From positions 81,691,992 through 81,755,991 of the forward strand of contig NC_060253.1 of the NCBI RefSeq assembly GCF_921293095.1: a stretch of 64,000 bases of DNA, written 5' to 3'. The position numbers and the translations under genes are program-made. This stretch comes from Ischnura elegans. Its lineage: Eukaryota; Arthropoda; Insecta; Odonata; Coenagrionidae. A model generated the notes under the pieces. The model did no database searches, was not told where the DNA came from, and was given only the letters and a program-made list of their open reading frames with translations. Of this stretch, positions 1-11,379 are shown piece after piece (position 1 is the stretch's first letter; each line of letters opens with the position of its first letter).

Positions 1-418
1 AAATGTCACTCCGACAACTCACCTCAAGCTCATCTCTTCATTGGAAAGAATTTTTTTTTTGTTTGGCAGCAGGATGCATCCACACACGGGCTTGCATCCA
101 CACTTGTTTGAAAATTTTCATTACAATGAGGAGGTGAGTCCTTGTAGTAAGTTCAACCATTCCTGATTGATAAATTTTATTTTTTTTAGCTTGTTGCACT
201 TGTCTCTTGATCCATTTTTCATTTCACTGAAACCAACTCCTATTAGCCTTCTGTTGTTGTGTGATTGGAGAGTTAAGTGATTAGATTTTATTTCATTAAT
301 CCAGACAATTATTCTAGCTGCAATGGTGACTAGATGAATTTTCAATTGATGCGAAATGCCGCAAGGATTTTGATGCTTTTGATTGACTAAAGATGAATCC
401 ATTTTCTTATGAGAGCAG
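1..418 (+). other. CCDC39: CCDC39 intron upstream of the first visible exon
   Basis: Non-coding sequence ending in a splice acceptor (AG at 417-418). No repeat or gene was recognised. A splice-flanked open stretch at about 74-136 reads as a low-complexity His/Pro peptide unlike CCDC39 and is not called an exon. Confidence 0.6.
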
Positions 419-610
419 GAGGTGAATGGGCTGCAGGGAGCTGAGCTGCAGTGTCGTGAGACGCGGGTTGAAGAGGAGCGCTTCCTGCAGAGCCTGCAGC
501 GTGACAACCGACAGGCCGAATGGCAATCGCAGACACTGAAACGAGAGGGTGCTGTGCTCGAGGGGCACAGGGATCGAGCCATGCACCAAGTTAACCAGCT
601 CAAGACCAAT
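419..610 (+). CDS. CCDC39: CCDC39, internal exon (first in window)
   Basis: CCDC39 and CCDC40 form the 96-nm molecular ruler wound along axonemal doublet microtubules, which positions inner dynein arms and the nexin-dynein regulatory complex in motile cilia and sperm flagella (known family role). This exon has 64 codons of uninterrupted charged heptad coiled coil, starts E-V-N-G-L-Q after an AG acceptor, ends at GTGAGT, and is phase 0 at both ends. Twelve plus-strand exons from here to 19380 splice into one 2115-nt frame of 704 residues plus stop. The identification rests on the exons at 4227, 11675, 12509 and 18522, which follow vertebrate CCDC39 order and motifs. Earlier exons lie outside the window. 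The exons are clearly richer in G+C than the introns. Confidence 0.88.
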
Positions 611-2466
611 GTGAGTTTCCTTTTGACTATGCTCAAACTTATGCATTCCTCAAGAGACATCCATGAAATGGGGGTTTGTGTTACAATTTAAATACATCTG
701 AAAAAGGGGTGGAAAAATGATGCAGGGCAAAAAAAGCACTTTCAAGATATAACAATAGGAGTAATGTTTTTATTTCCTTTTCTTAAAAATCAAGTGAACA
801 TAGAAAGTAGACGACCGATATGAAATGAGAGTCAGTGGAAAGGATTGACAAACTAGCAAAAAAGAGTTTTATTGCTAAATATGTTTACACACTCATGAGT
901 TATGTTGAGTCTGCACCACATTTTTCTCCTTTTTCTTAGAGGACATAATATTTATGTACTTGATAAAGGTTGAAAACAATCATCTGCGTAACAGTTTTAT
1001 TTTTTCTCCAACTCACTTCTCTTTTTAGAATTTTTCGTTCAAAGTTTTGAAAAATCTATCACCAAAAACTATAAAATTAACATTAATTTCTTCATCACCA
1101 GTTTTTTATGTTTATTCTTCATTAGCCAGTGTACAATGACCCTTTCATCAACTCTCTGTGTAATTTATTAATGTCTCCCTTTTCAATGTTTTGTTATTCT
1201 CAGCATACACTATTTACTTCTCATCTAATTGCCTTTAAAGAGTTGTGCAAATGGCTGAAATGTTTCTCCTGTTATGTTTTTAACCACCTCTGTACATATT
1301 TGTAATGTCTTAGCTGAGCTTTTTTCACTCTGAAAAAGATTTTCAAAATGTTGTAACTTTTATTTAATACGATTAGCCTTGAAGCTGTAGTTGTAACAAT
1401 GTTTAACTTTGGCTTCCTTTGGCCACAGCAAGTGCATGTTAGCCTTTCCTGTACTGGTAAATTAATGCCTGATCATCACTGAAGAGACTTTAGAAGAGAC
1501 CTATGAGACTTAAGCATTAATCCACCCTATTTACCTTTCAGCTTTTCTCTCTCTGGGGCTCCTTCACTGTCTCCTTGGCAATGCACATTAAACAAAAAAG
1601 GCCGAAGTCTTATCTCTCATGTCAATTTATTCCCTTCCTGATCTGTCTGTTGGCTACCATTGCTTGTGCCGTGCAATCTGAGCATAATTAGATTGCCAAC
1701 ATGTCACCCCAACTCGTTCTAACTTTCTGGAGTGCGCTTATGTGTGGTACCCAGTCTACAAATCCACTAAGCATTCCAAAGTTTTCTAATAATATTTTAG
1801 AATCTTTTTCACTAAATTCTGCTTGCTGGAATAGAATATTCCTGAACTAAAACTGACCATTATCCCAGTAGTCTGTAGCTCTTGCCTCCATTCATCCATG
1901 AATTATCTTAAGCACCAGTTATAGAAAGCAGTGAGTGTGCATGTACTTACTCTGCTTATCCTCTGAGCCAGTGGTATAGCTAAGGGGGCACCCTACCTCT
2001 CCCAAAATATAGAAACACAATTACTTTGCTTCATGAAAGAAAACAAAATATATCATGCATTTTCAAAATATTTTGGCAAATGAAGTTTTTTCAATTATGA
2101 AAAGTGTTAAAATTAGTTTAAAACCACTACTTAGTACCCTGTTTCTTTTTTAAATTTCCCCATGGTTTTAGGCCTGAACGAAATTCCTGGCTACCCCACG
2201 GCTCTTAGCTTATTAAGAGTTAGGGGAAGGATGTGGAAGCCGTGGAGCAGCCACACTTTCACTGTTTGATTTTAGTAAAACCAAAAGAGAGGTGAGCATA
2301 CACCATAAATGGCATGCATAACATCAATGAATAAGTTTTTCTGGAGGTCCATCTTGGAATCACCATGTAATGATAAAAGAGATAGGATAAGTTAGTTTTT
2401 CCTTTGATTTTTATTTTGTTGGGGATTAACCTTTGGTGCGATGGGTCACCTCCTTGTCCACTGCAG
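611..2466 (+). other. CCDC39 intron
   Basis: AT-rich intron bounded by GTGAGT and CTGCAG. It holds the MITE at 1969-2201; no other structure was recognised. Confidence 0.75.
1969..2201. mobile_element. Short hAT-like MITE, CAGTGG-TIR family
   Basis: It starts CAGTGGTATAGCTAAGG and ends CCTGGCTACCCCACGG, imperfect terminal inverted repeats. It is flanked by the 8-bp direct repeats CTCTGAGC and CTCTTAGC (7 of 8 identical), as expected for an aged hAT target duplication. Its interior (AAAACACAATTA, GTTTAAAACC) matches the copies at 7187, 55345 and 62563. Non-coding; carries no transposase. Confidence 0.75.
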
Positions 2467-2682
2467 ATAAGCAATGCCCGCAGCACTTTGGCCTGCTTGG
2501 AGAAGCATGCTGCTGAGAAGCGCTGCACCTTGCGCCACTTGACCAAGGAGAGTGCACAGCTGGAAGCAAGGGTTTCTCAGGCTAGAGATGCCTTGGCTGC
2601 CCTTGAGCGGAGACGGGCCCTCGTGCAGAGTGAGCACACCTCGGCGAGGGAGAGGGCAGCAACCCTTGAGGGCCTCCTGCAG
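2467..2682 (+). CDS. CCDC39: CCDC39, internal exon
   Basis: 72 codons between an acceptor (CTGCAG) and a donor (GTGAAT), phase 0/0. It encodes Arg/Glu/Ala/Leu-rich coiled coil beginning I-S-N-A-R-S-T-L and ending A-T-L-E-G-L-L-Q. It reads directly into the next exon (A-E-E-V-H-L-N), corresponding to the central rod of CCDC39. It is 216 nt long, exactly as is the following exon. Confidence 0.88.
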
Positions 2683-3342
2683 GTGAATCTTCCTCATTCA
2701 AAATATGCAGTATGAAACAGCTGGGTTAAGGTGTGCCTCCATCTATGAGGGATTTCAATCTTTCTAGATAGGGTAGAGATCAAAATAGTGTCAACGCTTC
2801 TTTCCTTGTGCATGATATCCGTGAAGCACCATCAACGTAGGTTTTTTTTAGGATGTTTTGCTTTCGTTTCAGGAGTGCTGATTCCCTACAAGTTTAGTCT
2901 CCTTTAAGAAGCTAGCATTAAAATGAATATAAATCTTTAAAAATTTTCATGTAACAGCAATTTCGAAACTACACGTTTTCTTATTTCTTATCTTATGTTT
3001 TTAGGATTAAACTTTGCATTTCATTATAGACTAGATTATTAGGATTTCAAGCCTCCTTTTGTGGCCCTCGGAGATTGTGCATGGGTGCCGAGGACTTTCA
3101 CGGAATGAAGAAGCTTGCTACATAGTTCAGTCAATGAAGATTACTTCAGGGAAATAAATTGTTTCGTTGCAAGTGTCTGTGGAATGGTAAGGCCAAGTTT
3201 CGTGTACAACCCTCAAAAATACCGAACCCCTGAGGGTTCGACATCTTTGAGGGTCGATATTTATAGAAGGTGTTTAAGGTGCTTAAATTGAACAGTTAGC
3301 CTGTTTCTAGACCGTCTCCAATTTTGTTTTTCATTGTTTCAG
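2683..3342 (+). other. CCDC39 intron
   Basis: Intron of 660 nt. Apart from the small hairpin at 3209-3254 nothing was recognised. It ends in a good pyrimidine tract and TTTCAG. Confidence 0.75.
3209..3254. repeat. Two-step hairpin in CCDC39 intron
   Basis: ACCCTCAAA at 3209-3217 pairs with TTTGAGGGT at 3246-3254, and inside it GAACCC (3224-3229) pairs with GGGTTC (3234-3239), giving two stacked stems separated by short symmetric internal loops. No flanking duplication was identified. Confidence 0.5.
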
Positions 3343-3558
3343 GCTGAGGAGGTGCACCTGAATGCAGTGAGCACTGAACTGAGGATCGTGCAGGAAAGCA
3401 TATTCCGGAATGAGAGCATGGTGCAGGGGCTCAAGGGAGATGAGACATCATTGCTGGTTGTGCTCAAGGGTGCTGAGGGGACCCTCAAGGCACTTGCCAA
3501 TAAACGTCATGCCTTGGTACAGGAGCACATGCACAAGTCACAGATGGAATACCACCTG
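3343..3558 (+). CDS. CCDC39: CCDC39, internal exon
   Basis: 72 codons, phase 0/0, flanked by TTTCAG and GTAAGC. Coiled coil from A-E-E-V-H-L-N to M-E-Y-H-L. It leads straight into the next exon's D-F-L-I-Q-K-L-E, which parallels the vertebrate CCDC39 order of a long E/K-rich rod followed by a conserved D-F-x-I-Q-x-x-E-x-R segment. Confidence 0.88.
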
Positions 3559-4226
3559 GTAAGCCCTAAACGCCGCTCCTTTTACTTGCTTATCAGCCTG
3601 TGCATGATATAAAATGTTTATTGGGAAAATATGGAACATAATAGCATCATGGGAAGTACATATAAAGAAGTGGGAATTATGTAATACTTTTCTCAACTCT
3701 GGATGGGTGTTGCAGCCAGACTAACTTGAGTGATATAACCATTTTGGGATTATGTTGAGAGATCATTGTTATTGCTAAAAGGGATTGGTCGGTTCCATAA
3801 ATAGGTTGCTCACAGGCAGCATGTGGCCCATGACAGGTGGTGCTGTAAGTGGGGGCCAAAATAGTCAGCTGTCCTGGTTCCCTAATGTTCCAGGGTGCTA
3901 GTTGTCCTCATGGTATCCAGTGTTCCTGATGCATAATTATTTGCATTTGATGACAAAAAATTTGGGTTTGAAGAGATCACTTGTAAAACATTTATAAAAT
4001 CACTTGTGCGTTTGAAACGTAAATTCATAGCACTTAGATAGCATGTTAATCTAGCATTAAAACTCTTGTCAATATATTTGTTGGAATGTAGAAAATCACT
4101 AATAAGCTCATTTATTGAGTTTATGCTTGGTGTGATATAGCACTGGATGGATATGTTGCCAAACAGTACGCAGGAAGCAGTATTGCTGTTGAACTAATAA
4201 TAAACCCTCTTGATGTTTTGATACAG
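3559..4226 (+). other. CCDC39 intron
   Basis: 668-nt AT-rich intron; nothing else recognised. Confidence 0.7.
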
Positions 4227-4391
4227 GATTTTCTCATTCAAAAACTTGAAACTCGGATTGCCAGAATGACAGGAAAAGAGTCATTGGAAAAACAAGAGGA
4301 ACTCAAAAAGAAACTGGAGACATTAATGGCAGTAGTGGCAGAGAAGAGTGCAGATAAACGGTTACTTGTATCTCAAAAATCGAAGCTAGAT
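4227..4391 (+). CDS. CCDC39: CCDC39, internal exon with diagnostic D-F-x-I-Q-x-x-E motif
   Basis: 55 codons, phase 0/0, between ATACAG and GTAAGT. It encodes D-F-L-I-Q-K-L-E-T-R-I-A-R-M-T-G-K-E, then E-E-L-K-K-K-L-E-T-L. This is the most recognisable CCDC39 segment: vertebrate proteins have the same D-F-x-I-Q-x-x-E-x-R-x-x-R spacing followed by a Lys/Glu-rich coil. Compared with vertebrate CCDC39, about 14 residues seem to be missing between this exon and the next, so either the insect protein is shorter or a tiny exon in the 3.4-kb intron was missed. Confidence 0.9.
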
Positions 4392-5068
4392 GTAAGTTGT
4401 GTTTACTCCTTATCTTGACAAACCTGAAGAATTTATTATGTGATTCAAGTTTTCTTGTGTTGATTTATGGCAAAATTCTGAGTGAATGGCCTCATAATTT
4501 CTCCCTCCCCCTTCTCATTTTGTCTCCACCCCCTTCTCAAGCCCTCTGCTCTACCTCCTCCTCCCCTCAACCCCAAATGTTTCCAGTATGTGGATGAATG
4601 ATAATTTTTTGGCTTCAATGGTCTTTACTTGATTCTTCATATCAATATTAAGTAAATATGGTAAGTAAAAAGAAAATGAACTGTAGTTGTTTAAAATCTG
4701 TTTTTTTTTACTAAATTATCAATATTATGCATAATTATACTCTTCATTTCTTTGTAATTTTTAAAAATGTTGATGATGTATGTAGTTTGAAAATAAGGAG
4801 ACCTTTAATTTTCCATTTTTGGACTCGTCATCTGCTTCTTGAGCTATGCACAGCAAAATAAACAGCCTCTATCCTCTGGTAGAGAAGTTAATGACATCAC
4901 CTGCTCCTGAAGAGCCTTAACTTCTTTTTAGCTTCTCAGCCTTACCCATTGTACTTGCAAGGTTTGTTGTTATTAATGCTCTTGTGAATAATTCCCCCCC
5001 CCCCCCCCCCCCCAATACGTGATTATTCCGGGACAAAATGCTCCTGTTTACATTTCTTACTTGTAAGC

Positions 5069-6487
5069 ATTGCGCCGTCACATCGGTACCTCAGAGGTGA
5101 ACATGGAAAAGATCGCTTGGGGTTTTTCGCTCCGGAGGGCATGCTAAATTTACTGCCACGAGTGGACATCTCACGGTATTTATACTGCAAATAGTAATTG
5201 CATATCACACGCAAAGAAACACGTAGTTTTGAAGGACAATACCTGGTTAATAGTCAACGTCTGTCTAGCCGAGTAATTTCCAGTAGGCTAAGGACCTGAT
5301 TTTTCAAAAATCATCTTCAGACGCTAATATGAGGATTTTTGCAACTGAAAATTATATTGGTGTCAAAACCTGCGGTTTAAAAAATTCGAACGAGTGTGTT
5401 CATTGTCGGACTAAATTGTGGATAGAAGAAATCGAAAATGCTTATAAGTGAAGAGAGCTGAAGGAGAGGTCGAGGGGAAGGAGCGCGGTTCCTCCCCTCC
5501 GTATTTCAAGCTATGAGGCTATGAGCGAAGGAGCAAGGGAAGAGAACACGCACGATCTTGCATGTGACGTTGTTGCCTTCAAAGCAAAGGGGCGAAGGCA
5601 CAGCGATGTGATACACGCAGTTTGAGTTGCCTGAAGTTTCCAGTCTGTCTCGTCTTGTTTGAATGCTCTCATGCTATGCTTGTTTCTTCCGAAATGGTCC
5701 TGTTTGGACTATGTTGAATATTAGTAGCCTTGTTTTGACTATAAATCTTTGGGTCAATGAATTAGAGCTTAAAAAACTTACATGCTGTTAGATATGCATC
5801 GCGTTAGGTCTTATTCTTTATAGAACCTCGTGCGTGTTATACAATCATAAAATTGCTGAAAGCTATCAAGATATCTTCGAGCTCAGTAGGTGACTCACCT
5901 AGCATTTGGCCTCCAGAAACTAGGAGAATTGAACCTGGTAGACCCAAAAAGTTCAGTTGGTGAGATGGGGTAGGGATAAAACACATTTCCATTGTTCCTG
6001 TGTAACTGAAATTTTCCTTTCAGGCAAGTGATTTATGGTCTGTAGGGTCGCGGAAAGGAAAAAAAAAGTGGCAGAGGCATTGGCTGATGGAGGGCCAAGT
6101 GTGGTTCCTTGAAATGTACAATGTGATTATTATCCTATGACGCTGAGATTCCCCCGATTGTAGTTCAATCTTTTGGGAAGGTTCATGCTATGTGCCTGTC
6201 GTGTTTTGCCTTAAAATTTTCCATGGCTGCAATTCTATTGCAATAGTCCTACGAGAGCTTTTAAACAAAATTGTTCGTGAGTAGGACAAGCATGGTAGAG
6301 CAACGGTGTTGCGAAGAGAGGATCGGAAGTCTTTCTACTCCCTCTTATGGGACATTGCATTCACAAAAGCATTGATTTAAAATTTCGGATTCAGATTCAA
6401 TTTCTTTGACGAATTTGGATCCGGAGTTTAAGGTGAAGGGCATTATCCATGGATATTTGGATCCGAGGTATCCGATGCAACCATCCC
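5069..6487. mobile_element. hAT-like non-autonomous element
   Basis: Flanked by perfect 8-bp direct repeats TTGTAAGC (5061-5068 and 6488-6495). Ends share an imperfect inverted CATCGG(A)TACCTC motif; the right end is GCAACCATCCC, matching the end of the element at 62118-63437. The interior around 5500-5700 resembles 63130-63380, and 5800-6010 resembles 22800-23050 inside another hAT-like element, so these elements share modules. No transposase ORF. Confidence 0.65.
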
Positions 6488-7186
6488 TTGTAAGCATCAT
6501 AAGGTTAAGACTACAAGTGAATACCTACATATCTCAGAGCACCATGCATACTGTGTAAATTTAGCTGAAAAAATGCTGCGTAAAATTTTAGTATTGAAAG
6601 AGGAAGTTTTGATAACTGTCGAAAGTCCAGGTATACGTCTGCAACACAGTACTATTAGATAGGATAAAAAAATGCTGCTAAATTTTTTTTCTTTAGCTTT
6701 GATGCTCAAAATAGGGGTGCGTCTCTTACACCTGGCTCTTACACACGCTTATACAGTATGTATGATGGCCCTAATGGCCTGGGTCAGCGGAAGATGGGTG
6801 AATAACTGCATGAAATAACTTTGCCATTAACAGCATGAGCCTCAATTCAAGTTGTTTTTCATTCCAGAAATTCTTTGACTCTGCCATTTATGTGCGGGAA
6901 CTAGGACATTTGAAGTATTTCTGTGCCTTTTTGCTGGGCTTGCCCAGTTAAGTAAAAATATATTTGCTATATAAGGAAAACATACAGCTGCTACTGTGTA
7001 TGTTTTCCTATGCATATTCAATGTATTGGCATGTACCTGCAGTGGAACTTCTAGTGTCTGATTAGGGCAGTAACTAATTGGAATATGAATCAAACATGGG
7101 AGTGGGGGCTTGTGGGCAATGGATTCCCTTCAAGCGTTGGAAAAAATTCTCTTCATGTCTTTCTGTTTGGCTGCAATCTCATGGTA

Positions 7187-7416
7187 CAGTGGTGTAGCCA
7201 GAAATTTCATCTGGGGGTGTGGGAGGTGGTCCAAAACCTGGGGAGAAAGTTTTTGAAAAACAGGGTACTTAGTAATGGGTTTTAAACTAATTTTAGCACT
7301 TTTCATAATCAATTTCATTTGTTTAGAAATATTTTGTAAATTAATGATTTTTCAATATTTTGTTTTCTTTAATGTAGGAAAATAATTGTGTTTTTATATT
7401 TGGGGGGGGGGGGGGA
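7187..7416. mobile_element. Truncated CAGTGG-TIR MITE
   Basis: The left end CAGTGGTGTAGCCAG and an interior closely matching 55345-55592 (CCAAAACC, AAAAACAGG, TTTTAAACTAATTTTA, TTTTTATATTTGGGG) are present, but it stops in a poly-G run near 7416 with no recognisable right terminus or target duplication. Confidence 0.6.
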
Positions 7417-7749
7417 GGTATGGATAAGAAAAATGTCTCTTTATTTTTTAAAATGCATTACTATTGGCAATAAAAAATTGTTGAATGAGCCCCTTGTTGC
7501 CCATGACCTCTATTATTACGAGACAGCTGCTTAGGAAATACGTGCCTTTCCATTAGATAAGATTTTCCTGGTCATTTTCTCTTGCTTCCTTTAAACAAGG
7601 AGAATGAAGGAAAGCATTCTCTTTTTTAATTGAACATGATTATTTCTGGGTATTTTTGAAAGATATGGCAGTGAAATTTCATTCATTACTATAGGAATGA
7701 GTTTCCTGAATGTCAGTCATTCTCAAATGAGAACCATGATGCATTGTAG

Positions 7750-8004
7750 GATGAGGAGCGGTATCTGCGAACTGCCTTGGACACGCAGGCACAGGAGTTG
7801 CAGCGGCTGGCATCTGCTAAGGCAGAGGAGGTTGTAGCCACAAAACAAATGGCCAAGGGGCTAGGGGAACAGCGTGCTGCCCACCAGCGGCTTCTGCTCG
7901 ATGAGGGGATACTGCGAATGCGGGTGGGCGCAGCAGAGAGTGCTCTCACCTCTCATGGCCGCCAGTTGCTCTCTCTGGAGCAAGAGGCACTCGAGCTACA
8001 AACA
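7750..8004 (+). CDS. CCDC39: CCDC39, internal exon
   Basis: 85 codons, phase 0/0, from TTGTAG to GTAAGT. Coiled coil D-E-E-R-Y-L-R-T ... L-L-L-D-E-G-I-L-R-M-R-V ... A-L-E-L-Q-T. It aligns by pattern with the vertebrate CCDC39 segment that has D-L-M-I-E-D-N-L-L-K-L-E-V, supporting both identity and exon order. Confidence 0.88.
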
Positions 8005-8348
8005 GTAAGTCTCACCACGTAAGTTCAAGCAATTTAACTTTTCAAAGAAAGAGAATTATTAGGAGATAACTAGATGGGTACCTAATAAGCATTACCCATT
8101 ACTTGTAACATTATAGCGTTGTGGTGGTATCATATATGAGTTTTTCTATTTCAATTTGCTGGGAAGTTGAGAGTGTTTGGCTCTGCATAGTGTCTCCAAA
8201 CTAAATATTTGTGTCACTACAACTTCTACACAAAGAACTTCTTAGTAAGAGGTATTCTAAAGGAAAAATCACTGCCATTTAGAAAGCAATTTAGTTAGAT
8301 GCGATGGTGGGTGGCGTAACATGGTGGAACTCCTTCATGATGCACAAA

Positions 8349-8496
8349 GGGTAAGAAAAAAAAAGGACTTTGCTGTTCCAGTATGACTGGCATCATCATC
8401 ATCAATCATCTGGCCAGATGATGATACACCGTGTCAAAACCGGTCGCAAATATATATTTTATTTTGTGGAGCAGCAAAGTCTTTTTTTTCTTGCCC
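8349..8496 (+). repeat. Foldback containing a Penelope-like tail motif
   Basis: Inverted arms GGGTAAG...TTTGCTG (8349-8375) and CAGCAAAG...CTTGCCC (8472-8496) enclose a CAT microsatellite, the palindrome ATCATCTGGCCAGATGAT (8406-8423), then GATGATGATACACCGTGTC followed by AAAACCGGTCGC (8417-8447). The latter resembles the degenerate hammerhead-type tail of Penelope-like elements: a T-GATGA box, a 3-bp stem, an A-rich box, a palindromic CCGG and UC. The ribozyme reading is inference; two core positions deviate. Confidence 0.5.
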
Positions 8497-8682
8497 AATG
8501 TAGTTAGCTTCAACTTTTGTAACACTTAATGTGAACACAATAAAATGAATGTGTTTAATTTTATTAGAATTAACTAGTACATACTGTTATTAAATTCGAT
8601 TAATGAAATATTTTTCTGAAGTTTTCGTGATTTTTGTACGATTTTAAAATACCTATAGCACATTTTTAAGAAATATAAAAAT

Positions 8683-10974
8683 TAGTGATGGGTCGATTCC
8701 AAAATTTTATCGATTCCGATTCCGATTCTGACATTTCGATTCCGATTCTACCAATACCGATTCCATCGATTCTGATGCCATAGGCTCCAAGAAAAATATC
8801 ACTTAATTCCAGGCAACAAGAAAACTACTTTTTTAAATATTACTCTGTGAAAGAGTCAGTTGACAAAAGAATCTTTCATATCATTGCTATGTAATTAAAA
8901 TATAATAGCTAAATTTCAAAACAGAACATACCTGAAAAGTGGTATTACATGATAGGTATTACTTTAGAATATTGGCACTCATAATATGTCGACAATATAT
9001 ATATATCCAAACTACAAGGGAGAGCCCTGAGTACAGGAATTTTCATAGCTGTAATAAAGATTACATACTACGTATATGAATCATGTAATATTTGGCCCTT
9101 TCAAATTCTCAAGCAGAAAATCCAATTATTCTACATGCTCAGCCAAATCTTTTGCAAGTTTTGACTTCTCCATGTTACAGTATTAATGCCTGCAGAAAAT
9201 TGCCTTTTGCTACACATGTGTGTTATTGGGCAAGTACTTTCCCACCAAAATTGCAAGATTTTGGAGACTTTGGAATTTTTATTAAAAATTATATCAACGA
9301 TTTGTTGGATCTTGAATCTTAATGGAATTCAAGTGGACGAAGCGAACAACTATAGAACTAAACTTTAGTTTTGTAGAGCCAAAAAAAATGCTATACTTCT
9401 CACGTCATTCAATCAACCTTAAAATCTCTTGCTTTTTTAAGTTCAAGAAAGAAACTAAACGCTGCAAATGAATATTACATCGGACGGACGCAGTAATAAA
9501 AAAGGCTTAAAGAGCCTTGTGGGGTGAAAACTCCCCCTACCGTGCGACTCTCCTCGGCGAGGGTGGAAACGGAAAAGGGTATCGCTTGTTGCCTTTCACG
9601 GAAACAGTTCATTTTTCTCTCTCTTAAGCATGCTGACTTAATCTCTTCACTTTACTTCAATACCCGAGGCATATTTCTTACGCGCGGGATGGTTCCAAAA
9701 AATATCCAATCCTTAGTATTTTCACTCGAGTAATGCGCTAAATGGTCTAGTCGATCTATACGTAATCCTTTTTAACATCCTCAGTTTAGTGTTTTAAGTC
9801 AATGAAGACGATTATCCATGCTTTAAATGACGAATTTCAGGACTAATGTTTTAAAAAACTTAAAAATCGGCCCCAGTTACCGAGCCTCAGAGGTCCGCGG
9901 CGTGTAGGTCAGCCTTGACGCGCTGTTGAAAAATCGTTCTTATTTCCTTCGTCGCAAACTTTTTTTTCAAGATTTCTACTTAGTACTCTTTAAAAATCTC
10001 TACTTTATATTGTGGTTCAAATTTTCCAAGTTATATTTTTCGTAAACGAAAGATAATGTCTACTTAATGTCAAATTTCACGTGAAAAACGGGTCGGCCAT
10101 TTTGCGTTGTAAAACCAGACAGATGAGAGCCAAAATCTTCAAAAGTCATTGAAAGTATAGGCAAAGCACCAGATCAAAGGAATATTGCGTTTTTTATTCC
10201 ACAAAACTCATATCAACGGAAAACCACTTGGACAAATTCAAAGATTTTTTGAGGAAAAACGATATCTCGTGTGGCATTGAAAAATTGGTCATGTTTGGGC
10301 CTCTGTATCTCACTAAAGGTTCGCAATTATGTAAAATGGCATATAAATTAATATTTGCTGATGATTTATGAGTATTTACGCTGAGTTTCCAGTCTTTATC
10401 CCCAAAAAGGTCATTTTGGACTTTATTCCAGCTTTTTCCGATTTCGGACCAGTTAGCGCGGGGTATAAGGAAGACGATCGGCCGCCGCGGCTGGCGTAAA
10501 GGTATTCGGCGCCTACGTCGACAACAACAATAGTGTATTCGGCAGACTGAAACTACCAGGCCAATGCATTAGAATGACTTATCGGCTTTAAAAACTGCAT
10601 TATTACACGAGTTTCATGATAGCGCTTCCTGTCGGCAGATTGCTGGACCTACTAGCCTCGAAAGCTCTGTAACCTTAACTACTCGACTCGACATCCGTAA
10701 TGCTACTCGAAACGCTCGAGTCGAGTACCAACTACTCGATCGACTTGAATTTTCGAGTACTCGCACATCCCAAGAAGATATGTGTTTTGTTATTACGATT
10801 ACGTGGCGCGAAAATTCAAATGACTGTTGGAAATGCGGTCGTATATTTTGTTGTTTGAAGTACTGCTGGAATCGGAATCGATTTTTCGCCTTGGCAAGTA
10901 GTCGTTTTCGATTCCGGTTCTTGGCCGAGAATCGAGGAATCGAAGAATCGAGGAATCGAACCGACCCATCACTA
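8683..10974. mobile_element. hAT-like non-autonomous element, 2.3 kb
   Basis: Terminal inverted repeats start TAGTGATGGGTCGATTCC and end GGAATCGAACCGACCCATCACTA. Perfect 8-bp direct repeats ATAAAAAT flank it (8675-8682 and 10975-10982), the hAT target length. Subterminal arrays of CGATTCC near the left end and GAATCGAGGAATCGAAG near the right could be transposase sites. The right part (about 10660-10770) carries palindromic CTCGAGTCGAGTA sequence ending CTCGCACATCCC, like the end of the element at 21939-23894, so it may contain a second nested element. No transposase ORF. Confidence 0.85.
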
Positions 10975-11379
10975 ATAAAAATATTAAAAGTTATTTCTAT
11001 AATCAAATCTTGATCTCAGTGTCTCAATAAGCTGTTTAAAAACAAGTTATTATAAATAGCTAATTATTTTATAGAAAACAGTCATTCTCTAAGTAATTTG
11101 TGGGCCTTCACAAAAAAATCACCAAACAGAAATAACCATACAACAACATTGCAAAAAAAGTTGTCAGAAGTAGACAGCATGCAAATGATTTTATTCCGTA
11201 CATATTGCTAATATCCAGTACTAGATATGGGATTAGCATGGTTAATTTGAAGTAAACTGCATTTAAATTGCTGTTAAGAGTTATATTGATCAGCTAACAC
11301 ACTTTAATTATAATTGCAGCAGCCTTAGATTTTAATGACAAAATTGTTCTGAAGTTCATTAGCTGATGTCCTTTGCTAG

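Larger units (their letters stand above)
4392..7749 (+). other. CCDC39 intron with transposon remains
   Basis: Contains a pyrimidine-rich stretch near 4500-4580, a run of 20 C at 4994-5013, the hAT-like element at 5069-6487 and a broken CAGTGG-family MITE from 7187. The stretch 6496-7186 shows nothing recognisable. Confidence 0.7.
8005..11379 (+). other. CCDC39 intron
   Basis: 3.4-kb intron. It holds the foldback at 8349-8496 and the hAT-like element at 8683-10974. The flanks (8005-8348, 10983-11379) are AT-rich with nothing recognised. Confidence 0.75.

Noticed and set aside
74-136. Possible extra CCDC39 exon before 419
   Set aside because: It has AG and GTGAGT edges, but the peptide is a His/Pro low-complexity repeat with no coiled-coil character and does not fit CCDC39.
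121-660. Minus-strand open frame of 179 codons over the first CCDC39 exon
   Set aside because: Antisense shadow of a GC-rich coiled-coil exon; composition (Ser/Cys/Arg-rich) is what the reverse of such an exon gives. The same applies to the minus frames over 2446-2697, 7713-7949, 11384-11752, 12316-12729 and 17348-17620.
4994-5013. C20 run and other poly-C/poly-G runs (7404, 17688, 17925, 44193, 50860, 55556)
   Set aside because: Most lie just inside CAG-TIR MITE ends; simple homopolymers, whose lengths are likely unreliable in sequencing.
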